Below, piece after piece: positions 10,338 to 21,948 of a stretch of DNA of 64,000 bases. The notes under the pieces are model-generated. The model searched no databases. It worked only from the letters and a program-made list of their open reading frames with translations, and had not been told where the DNA came from. How positions within the stretch are numbered: the stretch's first letter is position 1; every line of letters begins with the position of its first letter. This stretch comes from Alentia gelatinosa (Eukaryota; Annelida; Polychaeta; Phyllodocida; Polynoidae): contig OX465584.1 of assembly GCA_950022655.1 (NCBI GenBank), positions 60,328,841 to 60,392,840 of the forward strand, given 5' to 3'. The position numbers were made by a program, and so were the translations under genes.

Positions 10338-11475
10338 AGGGGGGCATCCCCCAACCACGACAAGGCTAAGATAATGGCTTTCCGACAAGGTCCATGACAG
10401 CTCTACGATTGGAAGCCTTGTCGTAGCCTTGTTGTGGTTGGTGGACTCCAGTTCCCGAAAATAGGCTACAACAAGGCCATGACAGGCTGCGACAGGCTGC
10501 GACATGAAGCTTGTCGGGGGCCTTCCGACAAGGCTACGATAATATCGAACATGTTCGATTTTTGCTACGACTAGACCTTTGTCGTGGAGTGTTGTAGATT
10601 CCTCGATATCACTGTCATAGTGTGTCGGAAGCACGGGTGCCCTTTTTTATGGCAACCAGCAACGTCTACGACATGCCACGACACTGCTGTCCCGACCCTG
10701 CTCTTCTCACGACAAGGCTGCGACAAGGCTATGATTGGAACTTTCATGTCGGCACTTGTCATAGCCTTGTTGTGGTTGGTGGACGCCCCCCCTTTAGAGT
10801 AAAACCCCACTCCTGGGACACCCCACACGCTCCCAACACGCCATGACACTGCTGTGTTGGTGGACCCCAGTTCCCAACAAGAGGCTACGACAAGGCCACG
10901 ACAGGCTGTGACATGAAGCTTGTCGGTGGCCTTCCGACAAGGCTACGACAATAGCCAACATGTTCAATTTATGCCACGATTGGACCTTTGTCGTGGAGTG
11001 TTGTGGATTCCTCGATATCACTGTCGTAGTGTGTCGGAACCATGGGCGCCTTTTTTACGGCAACCAGCAACGTCTACGACATGCCCGCCATGCTGTCCCG
11101 ACACTGCTCTTCTCACGACAAGGCTGCGACAAGGCTGCGATTGGAACTTTCATGTCGGCACTTGTTGTAGCCTTGTCGTGGTTGGTGGACGTCCCCCTTT
11201 AGAGTAAAACCCCGCTCCTGGGACACCCCACACACTCCTGACACGCCATGACACTCCACGACAAAGGTCCAGTTGTAGGAAAAATCGAACATGTTCGATT
11301 TTGTTGTAGCCTTGTCGGAAGGCCTGTCATGGCCTTGTCGTAGACTCTTGTCGGGACCTGGGGTCCACCAACCACAACAAGGCTACGCCAAGTCCACCAA
11401 TCGTAGGCCTGTCGTGGACCTTGTCGGAATGCCATTGTCATAGCCTTGTCGTGGTTGGTGGACGCCCGCCTTTAG
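10338..11475. mobile_element. 1.1-kb foldback element rich in CGACAAGG words
   Basis: The left ~80 bp (AACCACGACAAGGCTA, then TTCCGACAAGGTCCA, then CTACGATTGG) recurs as an inverse complement in the right ~80 bp (CCAATCGTAG, then TGGACCTTGTCGGAA, then TAGCCTTGTCGTGGTT). Between them a ~420-bp unit is duplicated (CCTTTGTCGTGGAGTGTTGT at about 10578 and 10987). Dozens of ACGACAAGGC words in both orientations resemble subterminal transposase-binding arrays. No transposase is encoded. Confidence 0.7.
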
Positions 11476-11719
11476 CCCTTGTCGGAAGCCTGCCTCCACT
11501 AGTGCAGCATGCTAAGATAGCTTGACACGCTCCGACACACTCCAACATGTCTGAAGCCTCCGACAGTCAGGTAGGTAGGTGTCTGTGGGTATCTGTGTGG
11601 TTATAACAGTGTCTCTATGCCAGAGTATGGCCTGTGTGAAGTAGCCTAACCATGGGGGAACCATCCCGCTTAAGTGTCTGAAGTCCATATTATTACACTT
11701 CAAAATTCATCTCTGACCA

Positions 11720-11750
<31 letters not shown>

Positions 11751-11837
11751 GCGCCCTCGTCATATTTTTCATGGCTTGGTGATGAGAAACAATTTTTTTT
11801 TTTTGAGTGGCCTTAGCCTCATTCTCGCTAAAAGAGA

Positions 11838-11965
11838 CTTCAGTGGTTTGAACCTTCAGCCATATTCTATGACCAATTATTGTGTGCATCTCTGTCTCTC
11901 TGAGGTAGTAAATTCCAAATGAAAAATATTTCCACTCTTTTTCCCTGAGCCCAACTGACATCCTG
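11838..11965. mobile_element. Right half of hAT-like MITE
   Basis: GTCTCTCTGAGG, AAAAATATTTCCACT and CCCAACTGACATCC are in the order seen in complete copies. The left end is missing. Confidence 0.5.
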
Positions 11966-12360
11966 ATTGTCTGTTGTTGTATGAAAGGTGCTGGATTGAA
12001 CATGTATCAAAAATAAAATAACCAGAAAAAATCCAACTTGAACTCCACTATTATCTATTGTCTATATTTCAACAAAGAAATTAGAATGTAGGGTAACTGG
12101 TTCTTGGTGAAAGAATCACGAAGTTATGAGGTGAGGATGACTAAAGATATTTCCCGAGGTCGAACATCCAATACCACTGCTGGGGGTGTAGTAGCCACAG
12201 TTCATACCAAGGCTGATGTTTTCATACCACGGCTGACCATATGATGCCAAGATCTATGAGTGAGGAAAACATACACGTAGAAGTAACCCGATAAGGGTGG
12301 AGATTCCCACTTTTTTTTTCTTGATGCTAACAGACATCCCAGCTCGTCTGTATAGTCGTA
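11966..12360. other. No feature recognised
   Basis: Non-coding sequence before the 396-bp hairpin element. No supported gene. Confidence 0.35.
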
Positions 12361-12364
12361 TAAA

Positions 12365-12764
12365 TAGACAGAAATCGATGGTTATGTGTACAAGCGGCCG
12401 TAAACCACGAGAGGTTGACGCGTAGTAATACACGAGCGCTAGCGAGTGTATTACGAGGTCAACCGCGAGTGGTTTACAGAGCTGTCTGTCCACAAAACCA
12501 TCGTTTGTTGTATTTATTATCCATATTTTCGAATAAATCAAACCCAATAATTGCCATATTAACGGGTATAACCATAGGAACTATTTCTTTGCTCTATAGC
12601 AAAAGGCACCGTTTTCCCTGTATACCATGGTTTTGAGGCCGTATACCACAGGTTTGAATCCGTATACCACAGTTATGGTATCTGACAGGTTTTATACAAT
12701 GGGTCGTGGTTTACTGAGTCCCCATAAATTTCCAATGGGGGCTTTGTATACGATGGATAATAAA
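12365..12764. mobile_element. 396-bp hairpin element, copy 1
   Basis: A long palindrome (GGCCGTAAACCACGAG against CGAGTGGTTTAC, outer arms around TCGATGGTT and AACCATCG) is followed by TTTATTATCCAT, a ~250-bp body (GTATACCATGGTTTTGAGGC) and the terminal GATGGATAATAAA. Collinear copies lie at 20700-21095 and 41264-41659. Confidence 0.75.
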
Positions 12765-13159
12765 AGGTGTTGGATTGAACCTGGCCGCGCTATTTGGCGC
12801 ATGTGAATCTAATTAAAGGACCGCCCACCACGTTTGCCCCTCTCAGTGGGCAGCGGGCACCACCTCATTCCCACCTGATGACTTCAGCAGATGTCCCTGT
12901 AGCCATGACAACCATGACAACGCAGCAGCGACCTGTCACCATGGTAACCTGACGACGCCGAGCGTCCCCAGGGAGACGCCGCTGTAGTGACGTCATCTCA
13001 GTCACTCTCCATGCAGATGTTCTGTACGTGCATTCTGCCTCTGCCACAATCTTTTTTTTTTCTTCTTCCAGCAATTTTATTAACTGAATATTTGATACAG
13101 CCGTTCCTCCACTCCGGCCCTAGCCCCCCACGGAGGGTATTAAGCCGATTGACTGCTAT
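12765..13159. other. No feature recognised
   Basis: Moderately GC-rich non-coding DNA. Short frames here have no recognisable domain. Confidence 0.35.
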
Positions 13160-13335
13160 ATCAATGGCCAATCCTTCTCATACCATGTGGTGTGGGAATT
13201 AAGATAACACTCACTTTGGTAAATGTGTAGGTGTGAGATCTCTACCTAAATTCATCTTATACACTCAATCAAACCCAAAGAAAGTCTAACAGAACATATT
13301 GGACGTTAAACGACCCAAACAATCAAACAAACAAA
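13160..13335 (+). mobile_element. SINE 3' part (5'-truncated)
   Basis: CCAATCCTTCTCATACCATG, GTAAATGTGTAGGTGTGAG and TTGGACGTTAAACGACC, then a CAAACAAACAAA tail. This is the same family as 21631-21944. Confidence 0.65.
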
Positions 13336-14001
13336 AGATAGTGGAGGGATAATTTTTGCAGCATGCTGAAAGTCTATATAAACTCTCCCTAATCTGTGCA
13401 GCGTATCTGAGCATGTACCGCACTCAAAAAGTGCACGGGACGTAAACCAGACTTGCGCTAGGAGAGTGAGATTTGCCCCTCTCTCTGACTCTTTCCAGGG
13501 CCGGGTCTGGAGGAGCGGGCATATTGGGGGCAGGTTACTTCCGGTGGTCTCCCGCCAGGGGGCGTGGCGTGCAGTGAGTCAGACCTCTGTCACGTGACCT
13601 CCTCCTGGGTCGACCCTGGATGGTGTCTCAGAGACGAACGTGGCCCCGCGCTATAGTCCGTCCACCACCCGCTGGAGAGTCCACCGCTCATCTGGGGGAA
13701 CGGCAGGGAAACGGTTATTAATAGGGATGTTTAAAAATGTTTACAAAAATTTACTCTTGTCAGTGAAAACTGGAGTTTACAGATGACCAATTCTAACAAA
13801 CTAAATATTTTATGTATTTTATGAAAATAAACAAGTTGGTAGAGGATCCACAAAAGAAACAGACAAATTGAAATTAAATTGATAGGTTTTATTTGGGGTA
13901 ATTATACATTGAAGTGTGGGGGAAGTTGGGTTTGGGTTGTTGCGAAGTTTCGTCTTTATTTAATAGACTTCTTCAGGCAGGTGTTGATGGAAAATAAAGT
14001 A
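13336..14001. other. No feature recognised
   Basis: No open frame or recurring repeat that I can support. A locally GC-rich stretch (13500-13700) has no splice-flanked frame. Confidence 0.35.
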
Positions 14002-14236
14002 CAGTAAAACCCCGCATAAGGGTGTAAATATGATAAAGAGGAAGTCGTCGGTTCATGATAGCAGTGGGTCGGACTACAAAGATACACCCTCCGTTCCGAG
14101 CAAAGTGTTTCCTTAAGCGGGGTCAAAATAAACTAAATAAAAATTTCTGTTCCGAACAAAGTGTACCCTTAAGCGGGTTGTACCCTTAAACGGGGTGTTT
14201 CCTTAAGCGAGGTGTCTTAGAAGTGGAGTTTTACTG
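14002..14236. mobile_element. CAGTAAAACCCCGC mariner/pogo-type MITE
   Basis: CAGTAAAACCCCGCATAAG on the left, CTTAAGCGAGGTG and TTTTACTG on the right. TA flanks at 14000-14001 and 14237-14238. The TTCCGAGCAAAGTGT-type internal segment is partly duplicated. Confidence 0.7.
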
Positions 14237-14239
14237 TAT

Positions 14240-15010
14240 ACTTGCGGAAAAGTATTTCCACTTTTTTTTCTGACATTCACGTTCAAAAGTGTATTTTTCG
14301 GTATAGGTGTACATCCGTAGATTTTTATCTCTATATATATTTTTTTTTTTTTTGGGGGGGGGGGGGGAGGGGTTGACACGGGGGTCCGACCGCAGGGCCA
14401 ATTTGGGAATCGCTGTTCACCCATGGAGAGTCACTATGTGACTTACATATTATTGAAGGATAACCTTTATATGAGAAAAGGATCTTCATGTACGATCATA
14501 GTCTATCAAACGGGCCCTTGGTTTGTATTTTTCTTTAAAATCGCTTATCTGTAGCTGTGTATTTAAGAAGTTCCATATTGTCAGGCCCGCGTGTATGTGG
14601 GTGATTTAGTGAACCTCCCTGCACTGTTTTGAGCACGGGGTATCCGCTATATGATAGATCAGTCAGTTCACGATGAACTCGCACCAGTCGTGGTTGACGG
14701 CGGAAACACCAGGTGGCGCCACGCTCCTCCTCCCACTCTGATCACTCGAGACTCTTCAAGCAGAGTTCTGTACGTCCAGAATTCTGTAGGGTGTTTATAT
14801 TTTTACACAAGCGACTTTGCTTCTGGTAAAATGAGTATTTTTTCAGAATAGGTGGTGCTCTCTCGTGGAGGCCACACCTCTCCACAGACCCTTTATTTGT
14901 TTTTATTGTACAAAAAGTAGTACATCATTGACCTAGTACAATCCTATGGTACTAAATTTCATATCAAGGTGCCTCTCAGCAGGATTTGTCTCAGGAAAAC
15001 AAATTGTTAA
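14240..15010. other. No gene; poly-T/poly-G and a GGGCCC-type repeat fragment
   Basis: A T11-G14 run sits at about 14341-14370. The segment 14460-14525 (GATCATAGTCTATCAAACGG) matches repeats at 19550-19620, 25230-25260 (inverted) and 59870-59985. Otherwise unremarkable. Confidence 0.4.
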
Positions 15011-15011
15011 G

Positions 15012-15233
15012 TAGGATTCACACGATGGGATGTCTGAGTCAAACCCCGCTGAGATTCTGTAGAGGAACTCCATTTCTTCGTCTAAATTGTAGGATTCCAT
15101 TTCCCTGAGACATTTGTTTTTCCCCTGCTATTGTTAGTAACATTTACCCGTAAAAAGGAACAGAATCTCATGAGATTTTGAACTCTGTGAGGTACATAAA
15201 TCCCATCGTGTGAATTCCACTTCATACCTTGGA
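15012..15233. mobile_element. MITE with GGATTCACACGATGG termini, copy 2
   Basis: GTAGGATTCACACGATGG and CATCGTGTGAATTCCACTTC form the inverted ends. The interior matches copies 1 and 3. Confidence 0.65.
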
Positions 15234-15239
15234 ATCACA

Positions 15240-15515
15240 AGTGAAATTTTCCTGAGACTAGGTTCTGGGATGTCCTAGCGTGTGAACCCGATCCGCCATT
15301 TTCCTTTTGAGACTAGAAAAATCCTACCATTCAGACAAGGAGATTTTGTTTGAGTACAGAATCTCAGCAGGATTTGTTCCAGACAAATGCCCCTGGAGGT
15401 ACAGTAAAACCCCGCTTAAGGGGTCACCCTTGGTTCCGAGCAAAGTTTTCCCTTAAGCGAGGTGTCCCAGAAGTGGGCTTTTACTGTACATGAATCCCTC
15501 CGTGTGAATTCCGCT
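15240..15515. mobile_element. Relative of the GGATTCACACG MITE, interrupted by a pogo-type MITE
   Basis: The right end CCGTGTGAATTCCGCTTAA and the internal CAGAATCTCAGCAGGATTTG belong to the family. A CAGTAAAACC element sits inside at 15402-15486 and splits a GGTACATGAATCCC segment. Confidence 0.55.
15402..15486. mobile_element. 85-bp pogo-type MITE with TA duplication
   Basis: CAGTAAAACCCCGCTTAAGG and GGGCTTTTACTG are inverted ends. TA lies at 15400-15401 and 15487-15488, restoring the host GTACATGAATCCC when removed. This is a clean Tc1/mariner-type insertion. Confidence 0.8.
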
Positions 15516-16368
15516 TAACCGATTTAACGACCACAACGTGAGACACAAAATTAACGCTGCGTCTGGCACGCGTCTCATCTCGCGTCACCATGGCAACGCG
15601 GACGCCGTACGCCGCCATATTTGTTTAGGAGTTTTGAGTGGCAGACGACTTTGCGTTTCTAGGCAACTGTTTCGTAATCCCGCCATTTACTCCACCGTCA
15701 CGGTTATTAGCACGACCACCCAACAATAGCTGACCCAGTTGTTCCGCTACATTAAACCGTAACCCTTCGATTTCACTGACACCTTGAAAATATCCCAGAT
15801 ATTAAAGAAAATTATAATTATTTATTTTTTTAAATGTATGAAAGAAGATGGGACAGTGGTTTGTTGTCGAGATTTTGTCGTGCGATCATATGTTGTTGTT
15901 GGACACACACATATAGGGAGGTGTCAATATTAGCTGCAGATTTTAATATAGGATGGGTTTATTTTATTAGTTCAGCCGTTGCTCCACAGGTGGCGTTATT
16001 AGTATTCCCCTAGCGGCCGCCACAGACACTAAGCCTGAATAATTCATCGCGGTTTGGGCGGCGTCCTGGAAACAGACTGGAAGCGTGACGGACTGAACCT
16101 GAAAAAAATATTATAGAAAAAAAGTATATAATAATCCAATTTCTATCCAACCTTATCTCACTCCGGTATTTTTCTCCATAGGCTTAACATAGGCAACTCA
16201 TACTCCATGGCCAGGAAAGTGTTGTACCCAATACTCAATAGCTAATTTGGTGAATTATGTCATTAATGATTGATGTTATACAGGGTGAAATTAATTACTC
16301 CGCAGTCAAACTCGATGGAGTACAGACCAAGTTATTCTAGTCTCGTGAGTTTCCTTCTAAGTATTCTT
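15516..16368. other. No feature recognised
   Basis: Non-coding. Several CGCGTCACC-type words, but no coherent exon or repeat. Confidence 0.35.
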
Positions 16369-16627
16369 CAGGGGTGGCAGTTGTCCACTTTTTCATGGAA
16401 AGTCTTGTTTTCATTTCCAGTTTATGAGGTTATTTTTCTCATATCAAAGAAAGACGGTATGGATTAATCTTCATTGACGTCAATAAAACAGTAGTTTGAA
16501 CCTCCCCACACACCCTCAACTCCATTTCATAGCTAACATTAATGTTTTTTCCATGTTTTCTCAGTCTCTCTGAGGCAGTAAATTCCCATGAAAAATACTT
16601 TTTTCCTGACCGCAACTGACTTCCCTG
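16369..16627. mobile_element. hAT-like MITE
   Basis: CAGGGGTGGCAGTTGTCCAC at the left and CGCAACTGACTTCCCTG at the right. AT-rich, non-coding interior. Confidence 0.6.
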
Positions 16628-17224
16628 ATTCTGAGAAATGAGACTTACAGAAAAAGACGAGATATGATAAAGTAATCTCAAAATATAAGATTTATATTGT
16701 TTACTAACCTGACAATACCGAAGCAGGTGGTGACAAAAAATAATGTTCCTATTTTTTTCTTTTTTTTTAATAGAGCACAGCATTTATTTTCCAGTATACA
16801 GCATACAGTACATTGCATTATTTCCTTGTCGTCTTGTTCTCATATCTATCTGACTGTACACTTGTAGCAGTCTCTTACACACATCTTTCGTCTTGCTCCC
16901 TTTTTTTTGATATTTTAACTTTATAATTACATGGTTACCTGGTATACCTCTACCCCTTAATGTTCCATTTTATATCTTCAAGCTAGCTTACTATAAGTTT
17001 TCTCAGAGTCCCTATTCCCACGATAAATCCAGCAATTTTGGCACTAGTTTTGGCCCTGTGTTCAGCGCAAATGCAAAAATAATATGAAAAGAAAAAAATG
17101 ATGTATAATTTATTAGGCTATGGGGGTGGGCTGTAGCAGAGAATGTGAGTACAAAATGTATGTGTCATGTTCTCACAGTGCTAGACTGCACCGTAGAATT
17201 TTCCGCCAGACCTCGACTCACCCT
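16628..17224. other. No feature recognised
   Basis: AT-rich non-coding sequence. Confidence 0.35.
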
Positions 17225-17685
17225 TACCCCTAGACTGGCTCCAGTCCCTGCACCTTATGGCTAACCTCCTCGTCGTGATACAGGGACTGGTGCAATCGGT
17301 GTTGGATTTCTGGCGCTGTTTAGCTCCAGTATTTCCAACACTCTCCATACAGATATCCTGGCTACTGGTCAGAATATCAGCTGGGAGATTGATAACCTCT
17401 CTTTTTTATCTCAATCGGGTCACAGTCAGGAGCAGGCAAAATTTATTGCTATGACAACACAGCTGGTCAGGGAACTGGAGGAGGGAAGAGGGGAGGGGCA
17501 GGAGGAGGTATAGGGTTACAGGGATCAGTTTGGGGCCATACACAGGAGATTTGGTTCATAGTGGACAAGTCTTTGATTCATGGGCCAGTCAGAGAAGAAT
17601 ACATACTATAATGAACTTTATTCTGATTGTGTTTAATCATTTAATGAATGTTCATAATCAAAGACTTGAGCAAGTCTACCCTCCC
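17225..17685. mobile_element. CAGTCCCTGTATCC-family element, copy 3
   Basis: CTAGACTGGCTCCAGTCCC, ATGGCTAACCTCC, CATACAGATATCCTGGC, GATTGATAACCTCTC and the CAAGTCTTTGATT to AATCAAAGACTTG ending. It is collinear with copies 1 and 2. Its head module is the unit amplified at 18.15-19.06 kb. Confidence 0.65.
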
Positions 17686-17940
17686 CCCTCCCCCCGCCCC
17701 TCCGCCACGCTGCCCTGTGTGTACCAACTCAACCCTGTGAGAAAATCGTCGCCGACGAATAAAACAGAACAAAAGGCGACTTACGCAAGCCAGTCGTGCA
17801 TGGTGTGTGTGTGTGTGTGTGTGTGGGGGGGGGGTGGGGTTAGGCGGTGAGGAGAGGGGGAGGGGCAGGGTTAGACTTGCTCAAGTCTTTGATTGTGAAC
17901 ATTCATTAAAATGATTAAACACAATCAGAATAAAGTTTTA

Positions 17941-18092
17941 CTATCTGGAATTGTCTGTTTTTTTAAACTCATTTCGTAGTCTTCTCTTGAAGGATTCCTT
18001 GTCAGGCGAATTTTGAAGTTCCACATCGAGGTTGTTCCATATTCGTGCTCCCCTTTGGTAGGGGCTGTTAGAAACTGTAGCACACTTCGTTG
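17941..18092 (-). pseudogene. LINE reverse-transcriptase C-terminal fragment
   Basis: On the minus strand the frame reads SNSPYQRGARIWNNL, continues ELQNSPDKESFKRRLRNEF, and stops at 17943-17941. The RGxxIWNxL motif and the SxxxFKRxLR tail are typical of the C-terminus of LINE polyproteins, after the RT domain. Only about 50 codons remain. No RT catalytic block is present, so it is a dead 3' fragment. It differs from the LINEs at 23.5 and 41.9 kb and so represents another family. Confidence 0.7.
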
Positions 18093-18150
18093 TTCCTAAT
18101 TTTAAAAGAATTTAGTTCTGTGTTCTTGTACGTCTCATGCTAGTGTCAAA

Positions 18151-19056
18151 CCAGTCCCTGTGTCCCAGTGAGGAAGGTAGCCATAGAATGCAGGGACTGG
18201 AGCCAGTCCCTGTGTCCCAGTGAGGAGGGTAGCCATAGGATGCAGGGACTGGAGCCAGTCTCCTGTATCCCAGCGAGGAGAGTAGCCATAGGATGCAGGG
18301 ACTGGAGCCAGTCTCCTGTATCCCAGCGAGGAGGGTAGCCATAGGATGCAGGGACTGGAGCTAGTCTCCTGTATCCCAGCGAGAAGGGTAACCATAGGAT
18401 ACAGGGACTGGAGCCAGTCTCCTGTATCCCAGCGAGGAGGGTAGCCATAGGATGCAGGGACTGGAGCCAGTCTCCTGTATCCCAGTGAGGAGGGTAGCCA
18501 TAGGATACAGGGACTGGAGCCAGTCTCCTGTATCCCAGCGAGGAGGGTAGCCATAAGGTGCAGGGACTGGAGCCAGTCTCCTGTATCCCAGTGAGGAGGG
18601 TAGCCATAGGATAGAGGGACTGGAGCCAGTCTCCTGTATCCCAGCGAGAAGGGTAGCCATAGGATGCAGGGACTGGAGCCCGTCTTCTGTATCCCAGCGA
18701 GGAGGGTAGCCATAGGATGTAGGGACTGGAGCCAGTCTCCTGTATCCTAGCGAGGAGGGTAGCCATAGGATGTAGGGACTGGAGCCAGTCTCCTGTATCC
18801 TAGCGAGGAGGGTAGCCATAGTATGCAGGGACTGGAGCCCGTCTCCTGTATCCCAGCGAGGAGGGTAGCCATAGGAGGCAGGGACTGGAGCCAGTCTCCT
18901 GTATCCCAGTGAGGAGGGTAGCCATAGTATGCAGGGACTGGAGCCAGTCTCCTGTATCCCAGCGAGGAGGGTAGCCATAGTATGCAGGGACTGGAGCCAG
19001 TCTGCTGTATCCCAGAGAGGAGGGTAGCCATAGGATGCAGGGACTGGAGCCCGTCT
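18151..19056. repeat. 53-bp satellite, about 17 copies
   Basis: Unit: CCAGTCTCCTGTATCCCAGC, then GAGGAGGGTAGCCATAGG, then ATGCAGGGACTGGAG. Each unit is itself near-palindromic (CCAGTC...GACTGG). The unit equals the head module of the 450-bp element whose copy 3 ends about 470 bp to the left. Long minus-strand frames through it are artefacts. Confidence 0.92.
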
Positions 19057-19230
19057 AGGGAGGGGTGCGGACAATGCAGACGGCTTCTCTCTAATGACCA
19101 GCTGGTGCAGGTATTACCGTATTGTCTCCATAACAGGCCGGTTGTGAATGACCAGGTTTCGTCTATTGATGATTAGAGAAACAGTGTGGGTTCTACCGTA
19201 AAGTCTCTACCATTATGCTGGATGCAATAT

Positions 19231-19465
19231 TAAAGGGATATTTTACAACTCACGGTTGCACCACCTGCTTACTTATGAATATTGTCAATTATCTGTCAAA
19301 TCTGGTTACATTGGATTCCTTCTCATGCCAATCGACTGAATCTAATGTTTTGTCTAGTTTATCCAATCCTAATAGGTAAAATAGGCCAATTAACATTTGC
19401 TTGATTTATATAGGAAATGTACTGGAAAATATGGTTTTCTTGAATGAAGACCATTTTCTGTAACT
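19231..19465. mobile_element. TTAAAGGGATAT MITE, right-truncated copy
   Basis: Shares TAAAGGGATAT, TTGTCAATTATCTGTCAAA and ACATTTGCTTGATTTATA with the complete element at 22318-22595. Confidence 0.5.
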
Positions 19466-20009
19466 CGTACAAGGGTTATGTTTAATGATATTTAAGTCTG
19501 TTGGCTAAGATAGTATAAGCTGTCGATAGGGTCATCCATAAGTTAAATTTAGTTGACCCACATCGTCCCTGGGGTCTACATGTACGATCCTAGATTATTA
19601 AACGGGCCCCAGGTTATGTCCATACAGGTTTAGGTCGATAATAACGCTGGAGTACCGTAAAGTCTCCATAACAGCCCCATGGATAATAACCAGCTTCCTC
19701 TAATGATAATTATAGAGAAGGTGCGCGCACTTCCGTAAAGTCTCCATCGCTAGCCATACCTGCATGGAATTGTCCCCCTGCATTAACTGCCATATAAGGA
19801 ATAGAGTAGTCCCAGTAGCCAATGATTGTGTTCACAGCAAACCACGACCTTCACCCTGACCTCCTTACATGGTATTTATAGCGCCTTGGGACGGTTCTAC
19901 AGTCTACAGTTGACCTAAAATCTAGTGGGCCACAACCACCCTCATTGTTAGGTCAAACACAGTATTAAAACAGCCATATTGTTAGGGAAATATTCACACC
20001 CAAATGTCT
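19466..20009. other. No gene; repeat fragments
   Basis: The segment 19520-19620 (GACCCACATCGTCCCTGG, then GATTATTAAACGGGCCCC) is a dispersed repeat also found at 59870-59985. The rest is unassigned. Confidence 0.4.
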
Positions 20010-20583
20010 TACGGTATGTTTAAGATCGAGTTATAATGTGGTGTATTATCCCACATTGTGATATCTCGTATTACGATATGTTTAAAAGTGAGTTATAATA
20101 TGACGTATTATCCCACATTGCGATACCTCGTATTATGATATGTTTAAGATAGAGTTATAATATGGTGTATTATCCCACATTGCGATACCTCGTATGACGA
20201 TATGTTTAAGATCGAGTTATAATATGGCGTATTATCCCACATTGTGATATCTCATATTACGATATGTTTAAGATCGAGTCATAATATGTCATATTATCCC
20301 ACATTGCGATACCTCGTATTACGATATGTTTAAGATCGAGCTATAATATGGTGTATTATCCCACATTGTGATACCTCGTATTACGGTATGTTTAAGATTG
20401 AGTTATAATATGGTGTATTATCCCACATTGCGATACCTCGTATTACGATATGTTTAAGATCGAGTCGTGATATGGTGTATTATCCCACATTGCGATATCT
20501 CGTATTACGATATGTTTAAGATCGAATTATAATATTGTGTGTTATGATATGGTGTATTATCCCACATTACGATACCTCGTATG
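20010..20583. repeat. 62-bp AT-rich tandem array, about 9 copies
   Basis: Unit: ACGATATGTTTAAGATCGAG, then TTATAATATGGTGTATTATC, then CCACATTGCGATACCTCGTATT. Copies diverge by a few bases. No open frame runs through it. Confidence 0.9.
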
Positions 20584-20699
20584 CATATTCACTAGTATAA
20601 GTATGTATTTGTTATTTCCATCATTATATATATAGCACTGTCAACCTGAAATACGGATTGCCCGGCGCTAATGTATATTTCATGTAAAATGTACATATA

Positions 20700-21095
20700 C
20701 AATAATCGATGGTTTTGTGGACAGGCGGCCGTAAACCACGAGTGGTTGACGCGTAGTAATGCACGACCGCTAGCGAGTGTATTACGATGTCAACCTCGAG
20801 TGGTTTACAGAGCCACCTGTCCACAAAATCATCGTTTGTTGTATTTATTATCCATATTTTCGAATAAATTAAACCCAGTTATTGCCATATTAAAAGGTAA
20901 AACAATAGGGACTATTTCTTTGCTTTATAGCAAAAGGGACTTTTTTTCCCGTATACCATGGTTTTGAGGCCGTATACCACAGGTTTGAATCCATATACCA
21001 CAGTTATGGTATCTGGCAGGTTTTATACAATGGGTCATGGTTTACTGAGTCCCTATGCATTTTCAATGGGGGCTTTGTATACGATGGATAATAAA
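20700..21095. mobile_element. 396-bp hairpin element, copy 2, 8-bp target duplication
   Basis: Starts CAATAATCGATGGTTTTG and ends GATGGATAATAAA. TACATATA occurs directly on both sides (20692-20699 and 21096-21103), fixing the element at 396 bp. The hairpin arms contain GGACAGGCGGCCGTAAACCA and its inverse. Confidence 0.78.
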
Positions 21096-21103
21096 TACAT
21101 ATA

Positions 21104-21618
21104 TAATTTAACATGTTGACTACCCGAATGATTATGTGGAAGAGCGATGTAATTCGTTGAACATGATTTTTCTGAAATAAAAAAAATATATATATTGTTG
21201 ATAACCAAATACACACTAACGACACTAACGATGGGCATACACATGGTTCAGGCACTTCCTTAAGGCTCCACTACTAGCCTTTGTTAGGTTACTCGTTGGA
21301 TAAACATGGTATTAAGCTTAATATGTTTGCAATACCTCTTTAGATTATCCCTAGAGAAAATAAAGTTGTTGCATAGTTTTCTGGTATTCTAGCTCCTATT
21401 TGGTGTGTTAAACGTGCATATCACCTCAGGAATACTTCAGATATTGTTTAGATAACACAGGAACACTCTAAAAAGACTGGCCTATAACACATTGGCAGGC
21501 ATTAGACAGGCCATAATCGATATTACAACACTATACTTTGTCCCAGCAGTCATGTATAAAAAAGGAAAAAGATAACAGTCTTGCGATTACCCCCAACGTT
21601 CACAGTCTTGATGTGAAT
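21104..21618. other. No feature recognised
   Basis: AT-rich non-coding DNA. Confidence 0.35.
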
Positions 21619-21630
21619 ATATCAGAGATG

Positions 21631-21944
21631 GGGCTGGGGAGTTAGCTCAGTGGTTAGAGCACCGGACTTGTAACCCCAAGGTTGTAAGACTTTGTGGGTT
21701 CTAGTCCCACCCCCAGCAGTGGTAGATTTACTGCTATACCAAAGGCCATCCTCCTCATGCCATGTCTATGTGGTGTGGTAAGTAAAAGAACTCTCACCTC
21801 GGTAAATGTGTAGGGGTGAGGTTTCTACCTGAATTCATTACATAGATTCGATCATCACCCTAGTGGTGTAAAAGAACCTTGAGAAAGTCTGGAAAGGACC
21901 TATAATGGTTGACTGGACGTAAAATCAAACCAAACAAACAAACA
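21631..21944 (+). mobile_element. Full-length tRNA-derived SINE
   Basis: The head has an A-box (TAGCTCAGTGG, 21643-21653) and a B-box-like GGGTTCTAGTCCC, with a CTTGTAA loop suggesting a tRNA-Thr-like ancestor. The body contains AGCAGTGGTAGATTTACTGC, CCATGTCTATGTGGTGTGG and GGACCTATAATGGTTGACTG. The tail is (CAAA)n. A 12-bp target duplication (ATATCAGAGATG) lies at 21619-21630 and 21945-21956. The duplicated bases are the left end of the hAT-like MITE that follows, so the SINE jumped into that MITE. Confidence 0.88.
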
Positions 21945-21948
21945 ATAT

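Noticed and set aside
12987..13202. 71-aa ORF as gene
   Set aside because: Runs into a SINE fragment and shows no homology.
18112..19074. Minus-strand ORFs with GYPPRWDTGDWLQSLHPM repeats
   Set aside because: Translation of the 53-bp satellite. Frames rotate with each unit and have no independent support.
20010..20583. CRISPR-like array
   Set aside because: Units are contiguous 62-bp tandem repeats without unique spacers, in a eukaryotic genome.
21640..21715. Functional tRNA gene
   Set aside because: A and B boxes are present, but the acceptor and anticodon stems do not pair, and the sequence continues into a SINE body with a (CAAA)n tail and a target duplication.
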